From Posidonia oceanica (lineage: Eukaryota > Streptophyta > Magnoliopsida > Alismatales > Posidoniaceae): 64,000 nucleotides of DNA. The DNA lies in NCBI GenBank assembly GCA_037176725.1, contig JAZBRS010000059.1, positions 10,651,001 through 10,715,000 of the forward strand. Reading direction: 5' to 3'. A model generated the notes under the pieces. That model had not been told where the DNA came from. It saw only the letters and a list, made by a program, of their open reading frames with translations, and did not search any database. Shown one piece after another: positions 53,101 through 64,000 of this stretch. Within the stretch, counting starts at the first letter, position 1. Each line of letters opens with the position of its first letter. Both the position numbers and the translations under genes were made by a program.

Positions 53101-54250
53101 AAAGTACGTGCTGGGGGCTGGGCAGCTGTACAAAAGGTCATACAATCAGATGCTACTACGCTGCCTGAACAAATCGGAGGCTGACACGCTGATGCTTCAA
53201 GTGCATGCAGGGACCTGTGGCCCGCACATGAACGGCGTCCTCCTGGCCAAGAAGATCATGCTCCAAGGATATTTCTGGCAGACCATGGAAGCAGACTACT
53301 GCCGGTTCGTGCGCAGATGCCACAACTGCCAGATCCATGGTAACTTCATCAAGGCCCCCCCACAACAGTTGCATAACATGTCTTCGCCATGGCCTTTCTC
53401 CACCTGGGGGATCGATGTCATTGGCGCCGTCCACCCAGCTGCTTCAAATGGTCATCATTACATTCTGGTAGCGATCGATTACTTTACCAAGTGGGTGGAA
53501 GCAACCTCTTATAAGACAGTCACCGCTGTGGCAACAAAAAAGTTTATCAAGAACAATATCGTTACACGATATGGGGTCCCGCACTCTGTCATCTCTGATA
53601 ATGGCACAAACTTTATTGCCAAGAGGATCGAGGAATACCTGCAGAGTCTCAAAATCAAGCATCATAGATCCTCGCCCTATCGGCCACAGATGAACGGAGC
53701 GGTGGAGTCTGCAAACAAGAACATTGTCAAAATTTTGAAAAAAATGGCAGAAGTCCACAAGGATTGGCATGACAAGCTCCCGTACGCGCTCTGGGCGTAC
53801 AGGACATCAATCCGGACCTCGACGGGATCCACCCCGTACTCTCTAGTGTACGGCATGGAAGCGGTGTTACTTGTTGAAGTAGAGATCCCCTCTCTGCGGA
53901 TCCTTCGAGAAGCTGAGTTGGAAGAGGCAGAATGGGTCGAAGACCGCTACGTCCAACTGAATTTGATTGATGAGTGCAGACTGCAAGCTATGCACAACGC
54001 TCACTGCTACTAGAGGCGGATGGCCAGAGCATTCTTGAAGAGGGTCTAGCCCAGAAACTTTCAGCCAGGGGACCTTGTCTTGCACGCCATTCATTTGCCT
54101 GACGGTCGAGGGAAATTCCGACCTAATTGGCGTGGCCCCTTTGTGGTCAAGCAGATCTTCTCGGGAGGCGCTGTAACTCTTGAGGATATGGACCAGGTCG
54201 GGTAGTCTGAGCCCGTCAACCTCTGCTATCTCAAGAAGTACTATCAGTAG
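53101..54250 (+). pseudogene. Element C integrase
   Basis: Zinc-binding domain with HAGTCGPH and CRFVRRCHNC complete (53195-53340). Catalytic core: Asp in WGIDVIG (about 53407), Asp in SDNGTNF (about 53595), Glu in GAVESANK (about 53705), normal D-35-E spacing. GPF motif GKFRPNWRGPFVV near 54110-54150; the end is LCYLKKYYQ and stop at 54250. TAG codons at 54011-54013, about 54049 and about 54203 replace CAG of A. No chromodomain. Confidence 0.88.
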
Positions 54251-55727
54251 TCGAAAGCGGCCCCGTTGCAGATGCCCTTCTCCCACCTACACACTTGCAT
54301 TCTCACTTCTTGCTTTCTTGTCCTACCTGCATCTCCTATCTATCCTACTCTTGCATTCTCTCTTTTCAAATCATCATCGCCATCTTCTCAAAAACATCCA
54401 TCATCTTTTTTCAAAATCATCATCGTCATCCTCTCAAATCATGCATCCCATCTTTTGGCCCAGTGATGAAAACCGGAAGTGCTTGCCTGCTCTGGAAAGA
54501 GTCCGCCCTACCTCACCCGGCACTACTTAGATGTCTTAGCTAGTGAGGGAGCCACCACCAATCAGGACAGGTGAAATGCCCAAACTCGTAAGGACATACA
54601 CCTCTGAGGGAGAAAAATGTTAGGATGTGAGTCTGGAAAAAGTGAGAGTAGTCATCTAGGCTTGGGCACGTCCAAGGAACAGAAGACGAAGACAGAAGCC
54701 GGCCCTAGAGATAGGGGTGTGCAGTCTAACCCTGCTCCTTCTACCCATCACACAGCAGACCCAAAGCCAAGATCCATCACGACTCAAGCACCCTTCTTTT
54801 GCCACCAAAATGGGGATAGCAAAAGCCTGAGAAAAAAAAAGAGAAAAAGAAACCAAACAAAGCAAAAAGAAAAAAGAGAGATAGAACAAAAACAAAAAAA
54901 GCAAGCAAAGGAAAAAAGAAAAAGAAAAAAAAAGAGAAGAGAAAAGGGCAAGATGCAGCCCAAAAATACAGGCACCATCATCCCCCGCACCTCACTAGAG
55001 ACCTAAGGGTGTTAAGCTTAAAAAGGGGTCTGCCACTTCCCTCCAAGAGCAAACACTTACCCTCTCCTAGCTAGGGGCAGAGAAAGACTGCATGCCTATG
55101 AGGGAGAAATCAAAGAGAAAAAAAGAGAGAGCAGAAAGAGTAGGTGTAGGTCCTGAGAGTCCGGCAAGAAGCCTGTCCTCACCACACCACCACCTGTACA
55201 AATGCCAACACCCGTTCCGGAGTGCCACCAGCAAGCCAAGAGTCCAAGTAGGGCCCAGTGAGTCGGGGACCACTCCTTTTCCTTTGCAGCAGGCACCAAA
55301 GCACTCCATGTGCTGAGGGCACCCAAGCATACCAATCACTTCATAAGCACACCGACCTGCATCATGCATACATGCATCTTCAATTACCCTTTCCGTCTTA
55401 TCAATCGTTCCGCTCTGCAACTCGCTTCGACTCTGAGGCAGTACTTCTTGCCTAGAACGTGTTGACGCTGCTCGAGCTGCGCTGGTCCGGATCTCCTGCC
55501 AACCCTCGCCCCCGTATCCACAAGACTGCTGCAGAAGCCCCTTGCTTATCCATGCTTAACTGCTATATTCTGATATTGATTGCTGGATGCTATTAAGCTA
55601 CATTATCAGCCTCAGATTCTACTCTCTGTTAGAGATTACATGCCTGTGTGATCTGACTATTTGCAATGGTAATAACAGGTACCTTCAAGATCTGCAGTTA
55701 TCTACCTGTACCCCTGCGATCTGCGCA
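54251..55727 (+). other. Element C spacer between integrase and 3' ORF
   Basis: Counterpart of A 9288-10772. It holds the 98-nt invariant block (54671-54768), then a second well-conserved piece (about 54787-54832), a purine/A-rich tract (54828-54955) and a Lys-rich frame (54617-55006). CATCATC/TCTTTTCAAA stretches lie at 54360-54440. No recognised protein. Confidence 0.6.
54671..54768 (+). promoter_or_regulatory. 98-nt block identical in elements C and A, candidate 3' splice site
   Basis: Same block as 10304-10401. Contains CTAAC at 54726-54730 and CACAG with AG at 54754-54755, separated by a pyrimidine-rich run. It lies about 970 nt upstream of the 3' ORF start. One base outside each end the two elements begin to differ. 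Confidence 0.55.
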
Positions 55728-55830
55728 ATGGGCTTCCCCACTCTGTTGACTCCAGCACACTGCTCGAAGACCTTGCAAGAATGGATCGGCGAGCTTACCC
55801 AAAAAGACTGCGAAAAGCTACGCCTGTGGG
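55728..55830 (+). pseudogene. 3' ORF of element C, 5' fragment
   Basis: Begins ATGGGCTTCCCC (55728), MGFPTLLTPAHCSKTLQEWI, 34 codons, before solo LTR S2 breaks it at the LRLW codon region. The duplication gtggg is 55826-55830. It matches the start of A's 3' ORF, which supports the chosen start in both. Confidence 0.85.
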
Positions 55831-58800
55831 TGTTGACACCCCATTTTGACAGGCTGAATCAACGGATCTATCGGGCGGCTAGGAAAAAACCCAAAACCAC
55901 ACCCAGATCTAGACCCAAACCCGCACCTTCCTCTCCTTCTTTCCCCTCAAAACAAACCCGAACTCAACCTAGGATTACCCCCCTCTCCCGAACCTGAAAA
56001 CCCACCAAAATCCATAGGAACACTCACCCCTGATGACTTAGCAAACCCACCAAAAAGCCTGCAAAATCTCAAACCAGACCCTTCCCAAAAACCCTAGGAA
56101 ACTTAGGCAAAATACCCTTTTTCTACGCCTCAAAACCCTTCCAAAACTTCCTCAGAACCAAACCAAAACTCCGGGATCAGAACTAGAAACCCTAGACCCC
56201 TCACCTGCCAAATTTCACCCCTTTCCGAGACTCCTAAGACCCCCTTTTGCTGGAATTATCGTTTTCTCTCTCCGGGATTATCGTTTTCTCTCTCCTCTCT
56301 CTCTCCTGATTATCGTCTCTCTTTTCATCCCCTTTTTGCCCCTTTTCTGGCCTGGCTGTGGGCCCCCTTTGTACTTCTATCCCTTCTCCATCTTATTCCT
56401 ATTTTTATTTTATTTTTAGCACTTTTCCCGAATTTTAAAAAATCTTTTCCCTCAAACCTACCTCTCTCCCTTTTATTCTCCTTTTTTCCCCTTTTCTTCT
56501 TCTTTTCCTTTTCCTCCTTCTCTCTTTTGCAAAAATCCATGAAAATCCTTAAAAATCTGTAAAACCCCAAAACATAAAAGAGACAAATCAGAATTCCAAG
56601 AAAAGCAATTAAAAAACATTAAACAAGTGATTAAAAACTCAAACTTAACTAAATCAAGCTAAAAAGAGAACCAAGCATGCAAACTAAAAAATGCAAAACA
56701 AACTAAAAGAAAATACTGTAAAATCAAAGAAAAAACTAAAATAAAATCAAAGCCAACCTAAAGTGAAAACCCTATCAAAAGAATTAAAAAAAAAACAAAA
56801 CAAACCTTAAAAAAGAAGAAAACAATTAAAAACATTAAGACAAGTAATTAATTAAAAAACACTTAACAAATCTAAAAGAAGCCATCAAAACTTGAAACAA
56901 TTTAAAAACATTTAATTAAAAAACTCAACAAAAGAAATTTAACTAAAAAAAAAAACATTAAAAGAATTTAACAAACAAAATCATAAAATAATTTTGAAAA
57001 GAAAACTTGAGAAAATATCCAAAAAACTAAAAGACTAAAACTCCCCCTAGTTAATCAAGAAACAATCCATTAAAAAGGGCCTAATTAAAAAATCCCAACT
57101 TAACAAGAAAATTTGCCTAAAAAAAAAAACAATTAAAAAACTTAACAAACATTTGAACAAAATAAAAAAAAAAACAATTTAAAGAAAACTCAAATCCTAA
57201 AATATCAAACCAAAAGAGAAATTTAAACAATTAAAACAATCAAAAAGGAAAAAAACTCAAAAGAAGAAAACCATTAACAAATTCAAGAGAGTAATCATGA
57301 ACAAAAAAAAGAAAATTAAAACAGTTTGCCTTGAAAGAAATCAAAAAAAAGGAAAATCACAAATCAATTCTTTTTCTTCTCTTTTCTTTTTTTCTTTCTT
57401 TTTTTTCTTTCTTTCTTTTCTTCTTTCTTCTTCTCTTCTATTTCTTCTTCTATTTCTTTCCCAACCTCCTGTTACAGCAGCCTTCTCACCATTGCCGTCC
57501 TCCCTCCTTTTTTCAGCCACCACCCTACCCACAATCGACAATGCATCGTCGCCAGGTCTGCCACCCATGCACGCCTCTGCCCTCCTGCAAGCCTAGGCTA
57601 AGGTTCTGCCATGGGAACGAAGAGAAAAGGAAAAACCCAACAGAGGAAGAGGGGAGAGGACCAGACCTGTGAGAAGACCAGGAGGGAGGATCCACCACTG
57701 CCCCCAGACCTCCCTCTCTCTGGTGTGCACTCCACCGGAAGAGGAAAAGCCAAGCAACCCGAGAATTCACCCCCAACAGACCGGCTGAACCCATCTTCTT
57801 CCAAAAAACCTCCCACACACCTACTCCGTTGCAGAACGACCACCACAAGCCTCCTAAAATCCTCAAACTTGGCCACCTTACTCGCCAGACAACCACCTTC
57901 ACAACCCACCCAAGATCTCACCTCGAGACGACCCACACTCCTCACACTCCACTACAAACACTTGGGTCCCCTTTTTTGCCGAAATCTTCCAACATCCATA
58001 ACTTCCTCCACACTCCGTGGAATCCACTTCTGTTTCGTCCCACGCGCTCCCCGAACAACCACCTAGCCGCCCGTACCCTTGCTTCGGCCTGGAACGCCGC
58101 ACAACGCCGCAACCACCTCGGCCACCACAGTAGCAGCCAGCCTGGACCAGATCCTCCTCTGGACGACCAAACCCACTTCTGGAAGCACCGGGACCTTCCC
58201 CGGACCTCAAGCAACATCCCCAGATCGCCGCACGCCGCCTCCAGCCCCCCACGCGCCGCCACAACCTCCGCCGGTTTCGTTGAGAACCACCCAGATGGGT
58301 GGCTCGTTCCGGCACGCGAAAAGGTAAAAAGGAACTTCCTCTGGCTTCCCCTCCTTCCCCTCTCTCTTCTCGGCCTTTTCCCAGGTCGTTTCGACCACCA
58401 CGCCGCCCGCACGAGGTCGCCGGAGTAGCCGTCTTCTCCGGCACCGGCAGCTCCAACCGCGAGCCGAGCTGCCGTCCGACGCCCCCACGCGCCACCGCAC
58501 GCCGCCCGCTGCTCCGCCTCACCGCGCCGGCATCCCCCGCGCTCCGCCCGAGCCAAGCCTCCTGCTCCTCCGCCGCTCCAGGTCTGCGCCGGCGAAACTC
58601 CGGTCTCAGGTCCTGTAGCGAGCAGCGAGCCGACTCCTCTTTTTTTTCATTTTTTTCTTAGCTTAGGAATTTTACATTTGTATTGCATTAGCTTCGTTTA
58701 AGTTTCTTAATATTGCATTCAGATCCTCCACAGTTCTAAACTCATTTAAATCTGATTTAAAACCATATGAAATTGCATTAAGTGTTTGCAGTTCTGTCCA

Positions 58801-60676
58801 TTCGCACATTAGTCCACTCGCAGTTCTTTTTATTTTTTTTCTTTTAGCTTAAGTCCTGCAACTTGGTTTTATTATTCTTAGGTCCTTTTCTGCATTTTTC
58901 CACGTATTGCACCCATGCATCATTGCACTTAGCACTATTTTCACACGCTTAAGTATGTCTAGCTCTCATTCACATGGGAGGACCTTCAGCACACCCCTAG
59001 GATCTCCTGAACACTTAGATCCGTTCTTCTCTCCTATTCTGGCCCTTCTGCTCCGGAGCCGCGATATCTTTCAATCCGACCGTCGGATCTCCTCAAGAAA
59101 GCTGCCCAGGCGACCGCAGCGAAGCGCTCTTCAGCATGGACCAAGCAGATCTCCGATCAGACTCCCGGATCTCCAGGTATATCCTCCTGAACCCCTGCAC
59201 TGCATTCATTTGCATGCCATCTGCATCGTTTTGCGTGCCTTTAGTTTCTTTGCACCGTTTTGCGTGCCTTTTAGCTTTTTGCCTCGTTTTGCGTGTTTTT
59301 ATGTTTTCTCGCTCCGTTTTGCGTACCGTTTCTCTGTCTTGCACCGTTTTGCGTGCCTTTTAGTTTTCCCGCTCCGTTTTGCGTGCCTTCATGTTTTCTC
59401 GCTCCGTTTTGCGCGCCGCTTCTTCGTTTTGCACCGTTTTGCGTGCCCTTTAGTTTCTTGCCTCGTTTTGCGTGTTTTCAAGTTTTCTCGCTCCGTTCTG
59501 CGCGTCGCTTCTTTGTCTTGCACCGTTTTGCGTGCCCTTTAGTTTTCTCGCCCCGTTTTGCGCGTTTTCACGTTTTCTCGCTCCGTTTGCGCGCCGCTTC
59601 TTCGTGTTGCACCGTTTTGCACGCCTTTTAGTTTTTCGTCTCGTTTTGCGTGCTTTCAAGTTTTCTCGCCCCGCTTTGCGCGCCGCCTCTTTGTCTTGCA
59701 CCGTTTTGCGTGCCCTTTAATTTTCGCCTCGTCTTGCGTGTTTTCAAGTTTCCTCGCTCCGTTTTGCGCGCCGCACCTTTGTCTTGCACCGTTTTGCGTG
59801 CCCTCTAGTTTCTTGCCCCGTTTTGCGTGCAGTCTCGCTTTCTTGCCCAGTTTTGCGCCCTTCTTTCGTTTTCTCGCACGGTTTTGCGTCCTTGTTCCGT
59901 TCCTTGCATCATTTTGCATGTCAACCCCGTCCTCGCATCTTTTTGCATACTTGTTTCGTTCCTCGCATTGTTTTACGCCATTTTCCCTTGCATGTCGATT
60001 GCATTGCATGGTTTTTTCGCTGTTTCGCTTTTTCACCCGCATTTGCATATAGGGCGGTGATGCTTACTGTCCGGAGTTCTCACGAGCCAGCTTTCGCCCG
60101 GTTCGGAACACAGGCAGCGTTGCTGAGCGCTTAGATTGCACGTTTACTTCCTTGCATCGTCTTTCATCACTTAGAGCACACCTTTGAGCATTTAGATAGG
60201 CATTCATTGGCACTTAGGCATTCAAAGTCTGCATTTCCCTGCACATGCGAGCGTGAGCCTAGAAAGACCGATTCTCGGGCGTGTCGGGGGTGCCTAACAC
60301 CTTCCCCGCGCGTAACAGGGGTCCTTACCCTCTCTTGGCCCGCAATGACCATACTGCCCTTGTCCTAGGCATGAGTCACCTCATTTGCATTCATTTGCAT
60401 CTTATTTCTTTTGCATTGCTTTGCTTTGCATCTTTTGTTGGTTTTGCGTGATTATTCGCGCATTTCCCCGGTTTTCCTCGTCTTCCGATTTAATAGACTT
60501 GGTGGCGACTCCGATTTTGTCTTATCTTCTTCTTTTCTTTTCATTTTTCCCTATTTAAATGTTTTCGAGTTAGGTCTTCCTTCTCGGATATAGCCGCTTA
60601 TAGTGAGCCTGATTCCGATCGGTGCACGCGAGCTTTGGCATCGTGCATGGACGATCCGAACACTGGGATTACTACA
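55831..60676 (+). mobile_element. Solo LTR S2 (4,846 bp) inserted in element C 3' ORF
   Basis: Starts TGTTGACACCCC (55831), ends GATTACTACA (60676), flanked by gtggg at 55826-55830 and 60677-60681. Same subfamily as S1, including the extra segment near the 3' end (60620-60660). It contains sense Pro/Thr-rich frames (57611-58428), a GC-rich part (58070-58620), the leader/donor block (59050-59215), about 22 units of the 30-bp array (59228-59900), the near-invariant block (60258-60326) and the PBS-like site (60503). No internal region remains, so it is a product of LTR-LTR recombination. It lies in sense with element C. Confidence 0.93.
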
Positions 60677-60681
60677 GTGGG

Positions 60682-61795
60682 GCATCCCAACCAAGCTGCT
60701 GAAGGCTGCTGATGTGGAAGTAAGCCGCCATCTTCTGTGTGCCGCCGCAAGATTCTGGAAACCGGCGCACCACGTCTTTCGCTTTGGCAGAACTGAGCTT
60801 ACGCCCACACTGGAAGAAGTGTGTCGGATCTGCGGTTTCTCCAAGATCATGGGGCCGCCTGTCTTCATGAGGCGTGATGGATACCTCGCGGTCCTGAGCC
60901 AGCTGACTGGGCTCCCTACTCGAAGCTGCCAACAAAGCCTGATCTGCACCAGCGGACCTGAACCTATGCTTCGCCTAGCGCACTTTGATGATGTCATGAA
61001 GAAGCGCGTCGAAGTGCGCTAGGCGAACTTGGAGATGAGCTGTGGCTCCGAGGGTTTGTCATCCGCTTCCTGGGTGAGCTAATCTTTACTCATGGCCGAC
61101 TGACAGTGGCCATCGAGGTTGCAGAGATAGCACTTGCTGTGGTGACCCAGCACATAGACCTGGCACCAGTTGTTCTGGCGGAAACATATCGCGGGCTGGA
61201 CCGCATCTCACATCGCTGCCGCCACTTCCATGGCTGCGGGGCACTTATACAAGTATGGCTAGCTGCACACTTAGAAATGAACTTTCTGCGCCCCCAGGTG
61301 CATGCCTTCGAAGCCTACTACAGCAGCGGCCGTGCCAAGACAGTCAAGAGCGTCAAAGAAGAATACGAAAGGCTATCAGCACTGACTGACAACGCTGTGA
61401 CCTGGCATATCATCCCCTCTGTAGCCGAGCCATTCACTGTCTTTTTCAGCGCGCGTGACACGCGGCTGATTGTGCTGCCAGGATTCACGGCGGGTGTGGA
61501 ATACCACCCCATCAGGGTTATGCGCCAATTTGGCCTCCAGCAGGGTGCCTTTGTTGACAGCACAGCGCCCGAGCTCCTTCAAGCATACCCTCTCAGCACG
61601 ACTGCCCCAACCAAGAAGCTAGCTGATCTGATACAACATGGGGTGCGATCAACAGACATCGCAGCAGCGAGAGGTGTAGGATGCACCCCTGAGTATGTGA
61701 CTGAGGTTCGAGAGCTCTGGCCCATCAATGAAATCCCGCCAGGCGGTCCCCTATTCACTGACTCCAGGCAGTCAAAGAAGGCCCGAACCGACTAG
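60682..61795 (+). pseudogene. 3' ORF of element C, main part
   Basis: Continues the 3' ORF after S2: IPTKLLKAADVEVSRHLLCAAARFW, then TELTPTLEEVCRICGFSKIM and so on to QSKKARTD and stop. About 80-85% of residues match A, and most base differences are silent. A net gain of about 14 bp at 61009-61025 (an inverted copy of 60972-60988) shifts the frame and adds a stop near 61021. Apart from S2 and this insertion, the frame has no stop, unlike C's gag-pol. Function unknown; plant-mobile-domain-like by pattern. Confidence 0.8.
60972..61025 (+). repeat. 17-bp inverted repeat created by a templated insertion
   Basis: Arm 1 is 60972-60988 (CGCCTAGCGCACTTTGA), arm 2 is 61009-61025 (TCGAAGTGCGCTAGGCG); they pair at 16 of 17 positions. 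Element A has no second arm at this point. It looks like local template switching or a snap-back repair event inside the 3' ORF. Confidence 0.8.
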
Positions 61796-62090
61796 GCACT
61801 TGTGCAAGCATCATGTGGTCTTCTTTCAAGTTATGCTGTATGTTTTTGGCCTGCCACAGGCATGTACTCATCAAGTTCTATCAATGAAAACTGTTTTCTG
61901 CTGTCTGCTTGCACTTCAACACTGTCTATTGCATTGACTTATCATTGCCAACATCATCTTGGGCCCTCTGGCCAGACTTGCAGCCAACACAACGCAGGAA
62001 AGTCCTCAGCACCCACTCCGGAGTCCAGAATCTCTGCAGACCCGCGCCGGCAAGCCACACCTTCCAGCGTCCCCAGCTGAGTCATCATCG

Positions 62091-62365
62091 CGGGCTGGCA
62101 CCCCCAACTGCTCAGCGATAGGTCCGTCAACCTGTCATTATCTACGGGTTGGCACCCCCAACTGCTCGGCGATAGGTCCGTCAACTTGTCATCCTCTATC
62201 GGCTGGCACCCCCAACTGCTCGGCGATAGGTCCGTCAACCTGTCATCTTCTGCGGGTTGGTACCCCAAACTACTTGTCTGACAAACACGTCAGTTTTGTC
62301 TTCACCCTCTACTTTTGATGCCAAGGATGCGCTGGCCAACCCCTGGTGTCATCCCGACACCAGGG
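62091..62365 (+). repeat. 54-bp tandem array and conserved hairpin of element C
   Basis: CCCCCAACTG recurs at 62101, 62155 and 62209 (54-bp period). Each unit holds GATAGGT...ACCTGTC (or ACTTGTC), pairing as RNA with G-U allowed. The inverted repeat CCCTGGTGTC/GACACCAGGG follows at 62341-62365. This corresponds to A 7051-7790 read in sense. Between the 3' ORF stop and this array (61796-62090) I see no gene. Confidence 0.85.
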
Positions 62366-62474
62366 ACATCTTTTGATCGCCCCTTGGTATCATTCTCCCC
62401 CTCTTTCCCCTATGATATTCCTGGTGTCATGGGATGATTCTCTCTCGCGAAACCTTTTCAATCAATCAATCTCA

Positions 62475-62643
62475 TCATTACCTCATCCCCTCTTTGCCGG
62501 CCGATAAGTCCGATATCTTATCACCTTTTCAATCAATCAATCTCATCATTACCTCATCCCCTCTTTGCCGGCCGATAAGTTCGATATCTTATCATCTCTC
62601 ATCATTACCTCATCCCCTCTTTGCCGGCCGATAAGTCCGATAT
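62475..62643 (+). repeat. Three copies of the GCCGGCCGATAAG repeat, element C 3' region
   Basis: CATTACCTCATCCCCTCTTT followed by GCCGGCCGATAAG and CGATATCTTATC recurs three times. It matches the sequence that brackets the 36-bp array in A (5641-5697, 6921-6975). Element D interrupts the third copy after GATAT (62639-62643). Confidence 0.85.
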
Positions 62644-64000
62644 TGTTGACACCCCATCTTGGCAGGCCTGGACCCTTGGAGCCCTCCTTGGTGATTGCTG
62701 GATCAAACCCCAACCAAACCCTAACCCTAACCCTCCTCTCTACCCTTCAAAACAGCCTGTCTTGGCCTAAACCTTTACCCCCCTTCCCAACCTCAAAACC
62801 TAACCAAAATTCATAGGAAAACCCACCACTATCCACTCAGCAAACCTACCCAAAAACCTAGGAATTTCTAAACCTAGCCCATTCCCAAAAACCCTAGAAA
62901 ACTTAGGTGAAACTACCCTTTTTCTACATCTTGAAACCCCTCCAAAACCTCCTTAGAATCAAACCAAAATTTCAGACCCAAGACTTCAAACCCCAGCCTA
63001 CCCACCCACCAATTTTCACCCCATTCCAAGACCTTTAAGACCCTCTTTCACTCAAATTATCCTTTTCTCTCTCCGGGATTATCATTTTCTCTCTCCTCTC
63101 TCTCTCCTAATTATCATCTCTCTTTTCATCCCTTTCTTATCCTTTTTTCGGTCTGGCTGTGGGCCCCCTCTGTGCTTCTACCCTTCCTCTATCTTATCCC
63201 TATTTTTACTTTATTTTTAACACTTTTTCTGAATTTTAAAAAATCGTTCCCCTCCAACCTATCTCTTTTCCTTTTATTTCCCTCTTTTTTCCATTTCTTT
63301 CCTCCTTCTCTTTTCCTTTTCCCTTTCTTGCAAAAATCCACAAAAACCCACAAAAATCTGTAAAACCTCAAAACATAAAATAAACAAATCAGAACCCTAA
63401 GAAAAACAATTAAAAAAAATGTTAAACAAGCAATTAACAACTTAAACTTAACTAAAGCAAGCTTAAAAGAAAAACCAAACATGCAAACTAAAAAATGCAA
63501 AACAAATCAAAAGAAAACACTGGAAAATCAAGGAAAAAGCTAAAATAAAATCAAAACCCACCAAAAATAAAAACCCCATCAGAAGAATTAAAAGACAAAC
63601 CCTAAAAAGGAGAATTAAAAATCAAATACTAAGACAAGTAATTAAAGAAGGCAAAGGACTTAACCTAGTAAACATAAGAAAAATAAGTTAAAAACTTAAT
63701 TAAAAAAAAAAAGAGAAGAATAAAAACACATCTGAAAGACTTGAAAACACTCTATCAAACCAGAAAAATCCAAGAAAAATCAATAAATAAAAATCAAAAC
63801 ATAACTTAAAAGACTTAAAAAGGAAAAAACCCTAAGAAGACTAAAACTTAAAAACCTAAAACCAACCTTGATAAATACGAAAATAAATCCTAAAAAATCC
63901 TAATTAATATCCTAAGTGTCTAACAAGGGAAATACAATTTTTTAAAACAATTTAAAAGAGGTTTAACAAACATTTAATCAAGTGAAAACCAATTAAAAAC
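62644..64000 (+). mobile_element. Element D: LTR of the A family, 5' 1,357 bp only
   Basis: Starts TGTTGACACCCCATCTTGGC and closely resembles the sense start of A's LTR (reverse complement of 31040-32396), including the CCCTAACCCTAACCC run, the pyrimidine-rich stretch (63060-63330) and the A-rich region after 63340. It is inserted in element C's 3' repeat; the left flank is GATAT. The window ends inside it, so it may be a 5' LTR or a solo LTR. Confidence 0.88.

Larger units (their letters stand above)
43688..62643 (+). mobile_element. Element C: old autonomous-type Tat/Ogre element, interrupted by B, S2 and D
   Basis: Plus-strand order: truncated 5' LTR, PBS (44077), leader, gag (45441), protease, linker, RT, RNase H pair, integrase (to 54250), spacer, 3' ORF (55728-61795, split by S2), repeats, then element D at 62644. 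Its own polypurine tract and 3' LTR are not seen. At least a dozen in-frame stops separate otherwise well-aligned segments, almost all at Gln codons. It keeps some residues A has lost (protease Gly, integrase Cys). Confidence 0.88.

Noticed and set aside
62701..62740. Telomere-like CCCTAACCCTAACCC
   Set aside because: It is present at the start of each A-family LTR (3870-3890, 32310-32330) and only two to three units long; part of the LTR, not an interstitial telomere.

Overview
This window is repetitive DNA from a seed plant. I see no single-copy host gene, tRNA, rRNA or CRISPR array. It is a nest of very large Ty3/gypsy LTR retrotransposons of the Tat/Ogre type. Evidence for the lineage: LTRs of 4.8-5.9 kb that begin TGTTGACACCCC; a primer-binding site of the tRNA-Arg kind (TGGCGACTC...); Tat-style gag, protease, G-patch-like segment, RT with YVDD, a degenerate RNase H followed by a second archaeal-type RNase H, and an integrase with a GPF motif and no chromodomain. 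The species cannot be named from this.

Layout. Element A (minus strand) has a partial 3' LTR at 1-3962, an internal region at 3963-26541 and a 5' LTR at 26542-32396. Its RNase H-integrase junction is split by solo LTR S1 (11928-17527, 5-bp duplication gacgc). Element B (minus strand; 5' LTR 37912-43687, internal region 32397-37911) shows a long gag and no pol in the part visible; A is inserted in it. Element C (plus strand) starts at 43688 with the last 388 bp of its 5' LTR, because B landed in that LTR. C carries gag-pro-pol to 54250 and then a separate 3' ORF, which solo LTR S2 splits (55831-60676, duplication gtggg). Element D (plus strand) is another LTR copy that begins at 62644 inside C's 3' repeats and runs off the window. 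Insertion order: C, then B into C, then A into B; S1 is younger than A, and S2 and D are younger than C.

How the parts work together. In each autonomous element the order is LTR, PBS, long leader, gag-pro-RT-RNaseH-aRNaseH-IN, a 1.5-kb spacer, a roughly 400-codon 3' ORF of unknown function, tandem-repeat arrays, polypurine tract, LTR. A and C are both dead as polyproteins. Most of their stops are CAG to TAG, the footprint expected of deaminated CHG-methylated cytosine. The 3' ORF is open in A and, between A and C, shows synonymous change almost only.

Signals most worth following: the selected 3' ORF; a 98-nt block identical in A and C in the spacer, resembling a branch point plus 3' splice site; arrays of short inverted repeats with compensatory changes downstream of the 3' ORF; and a second PBS-like sequence fixed inside every LTR.
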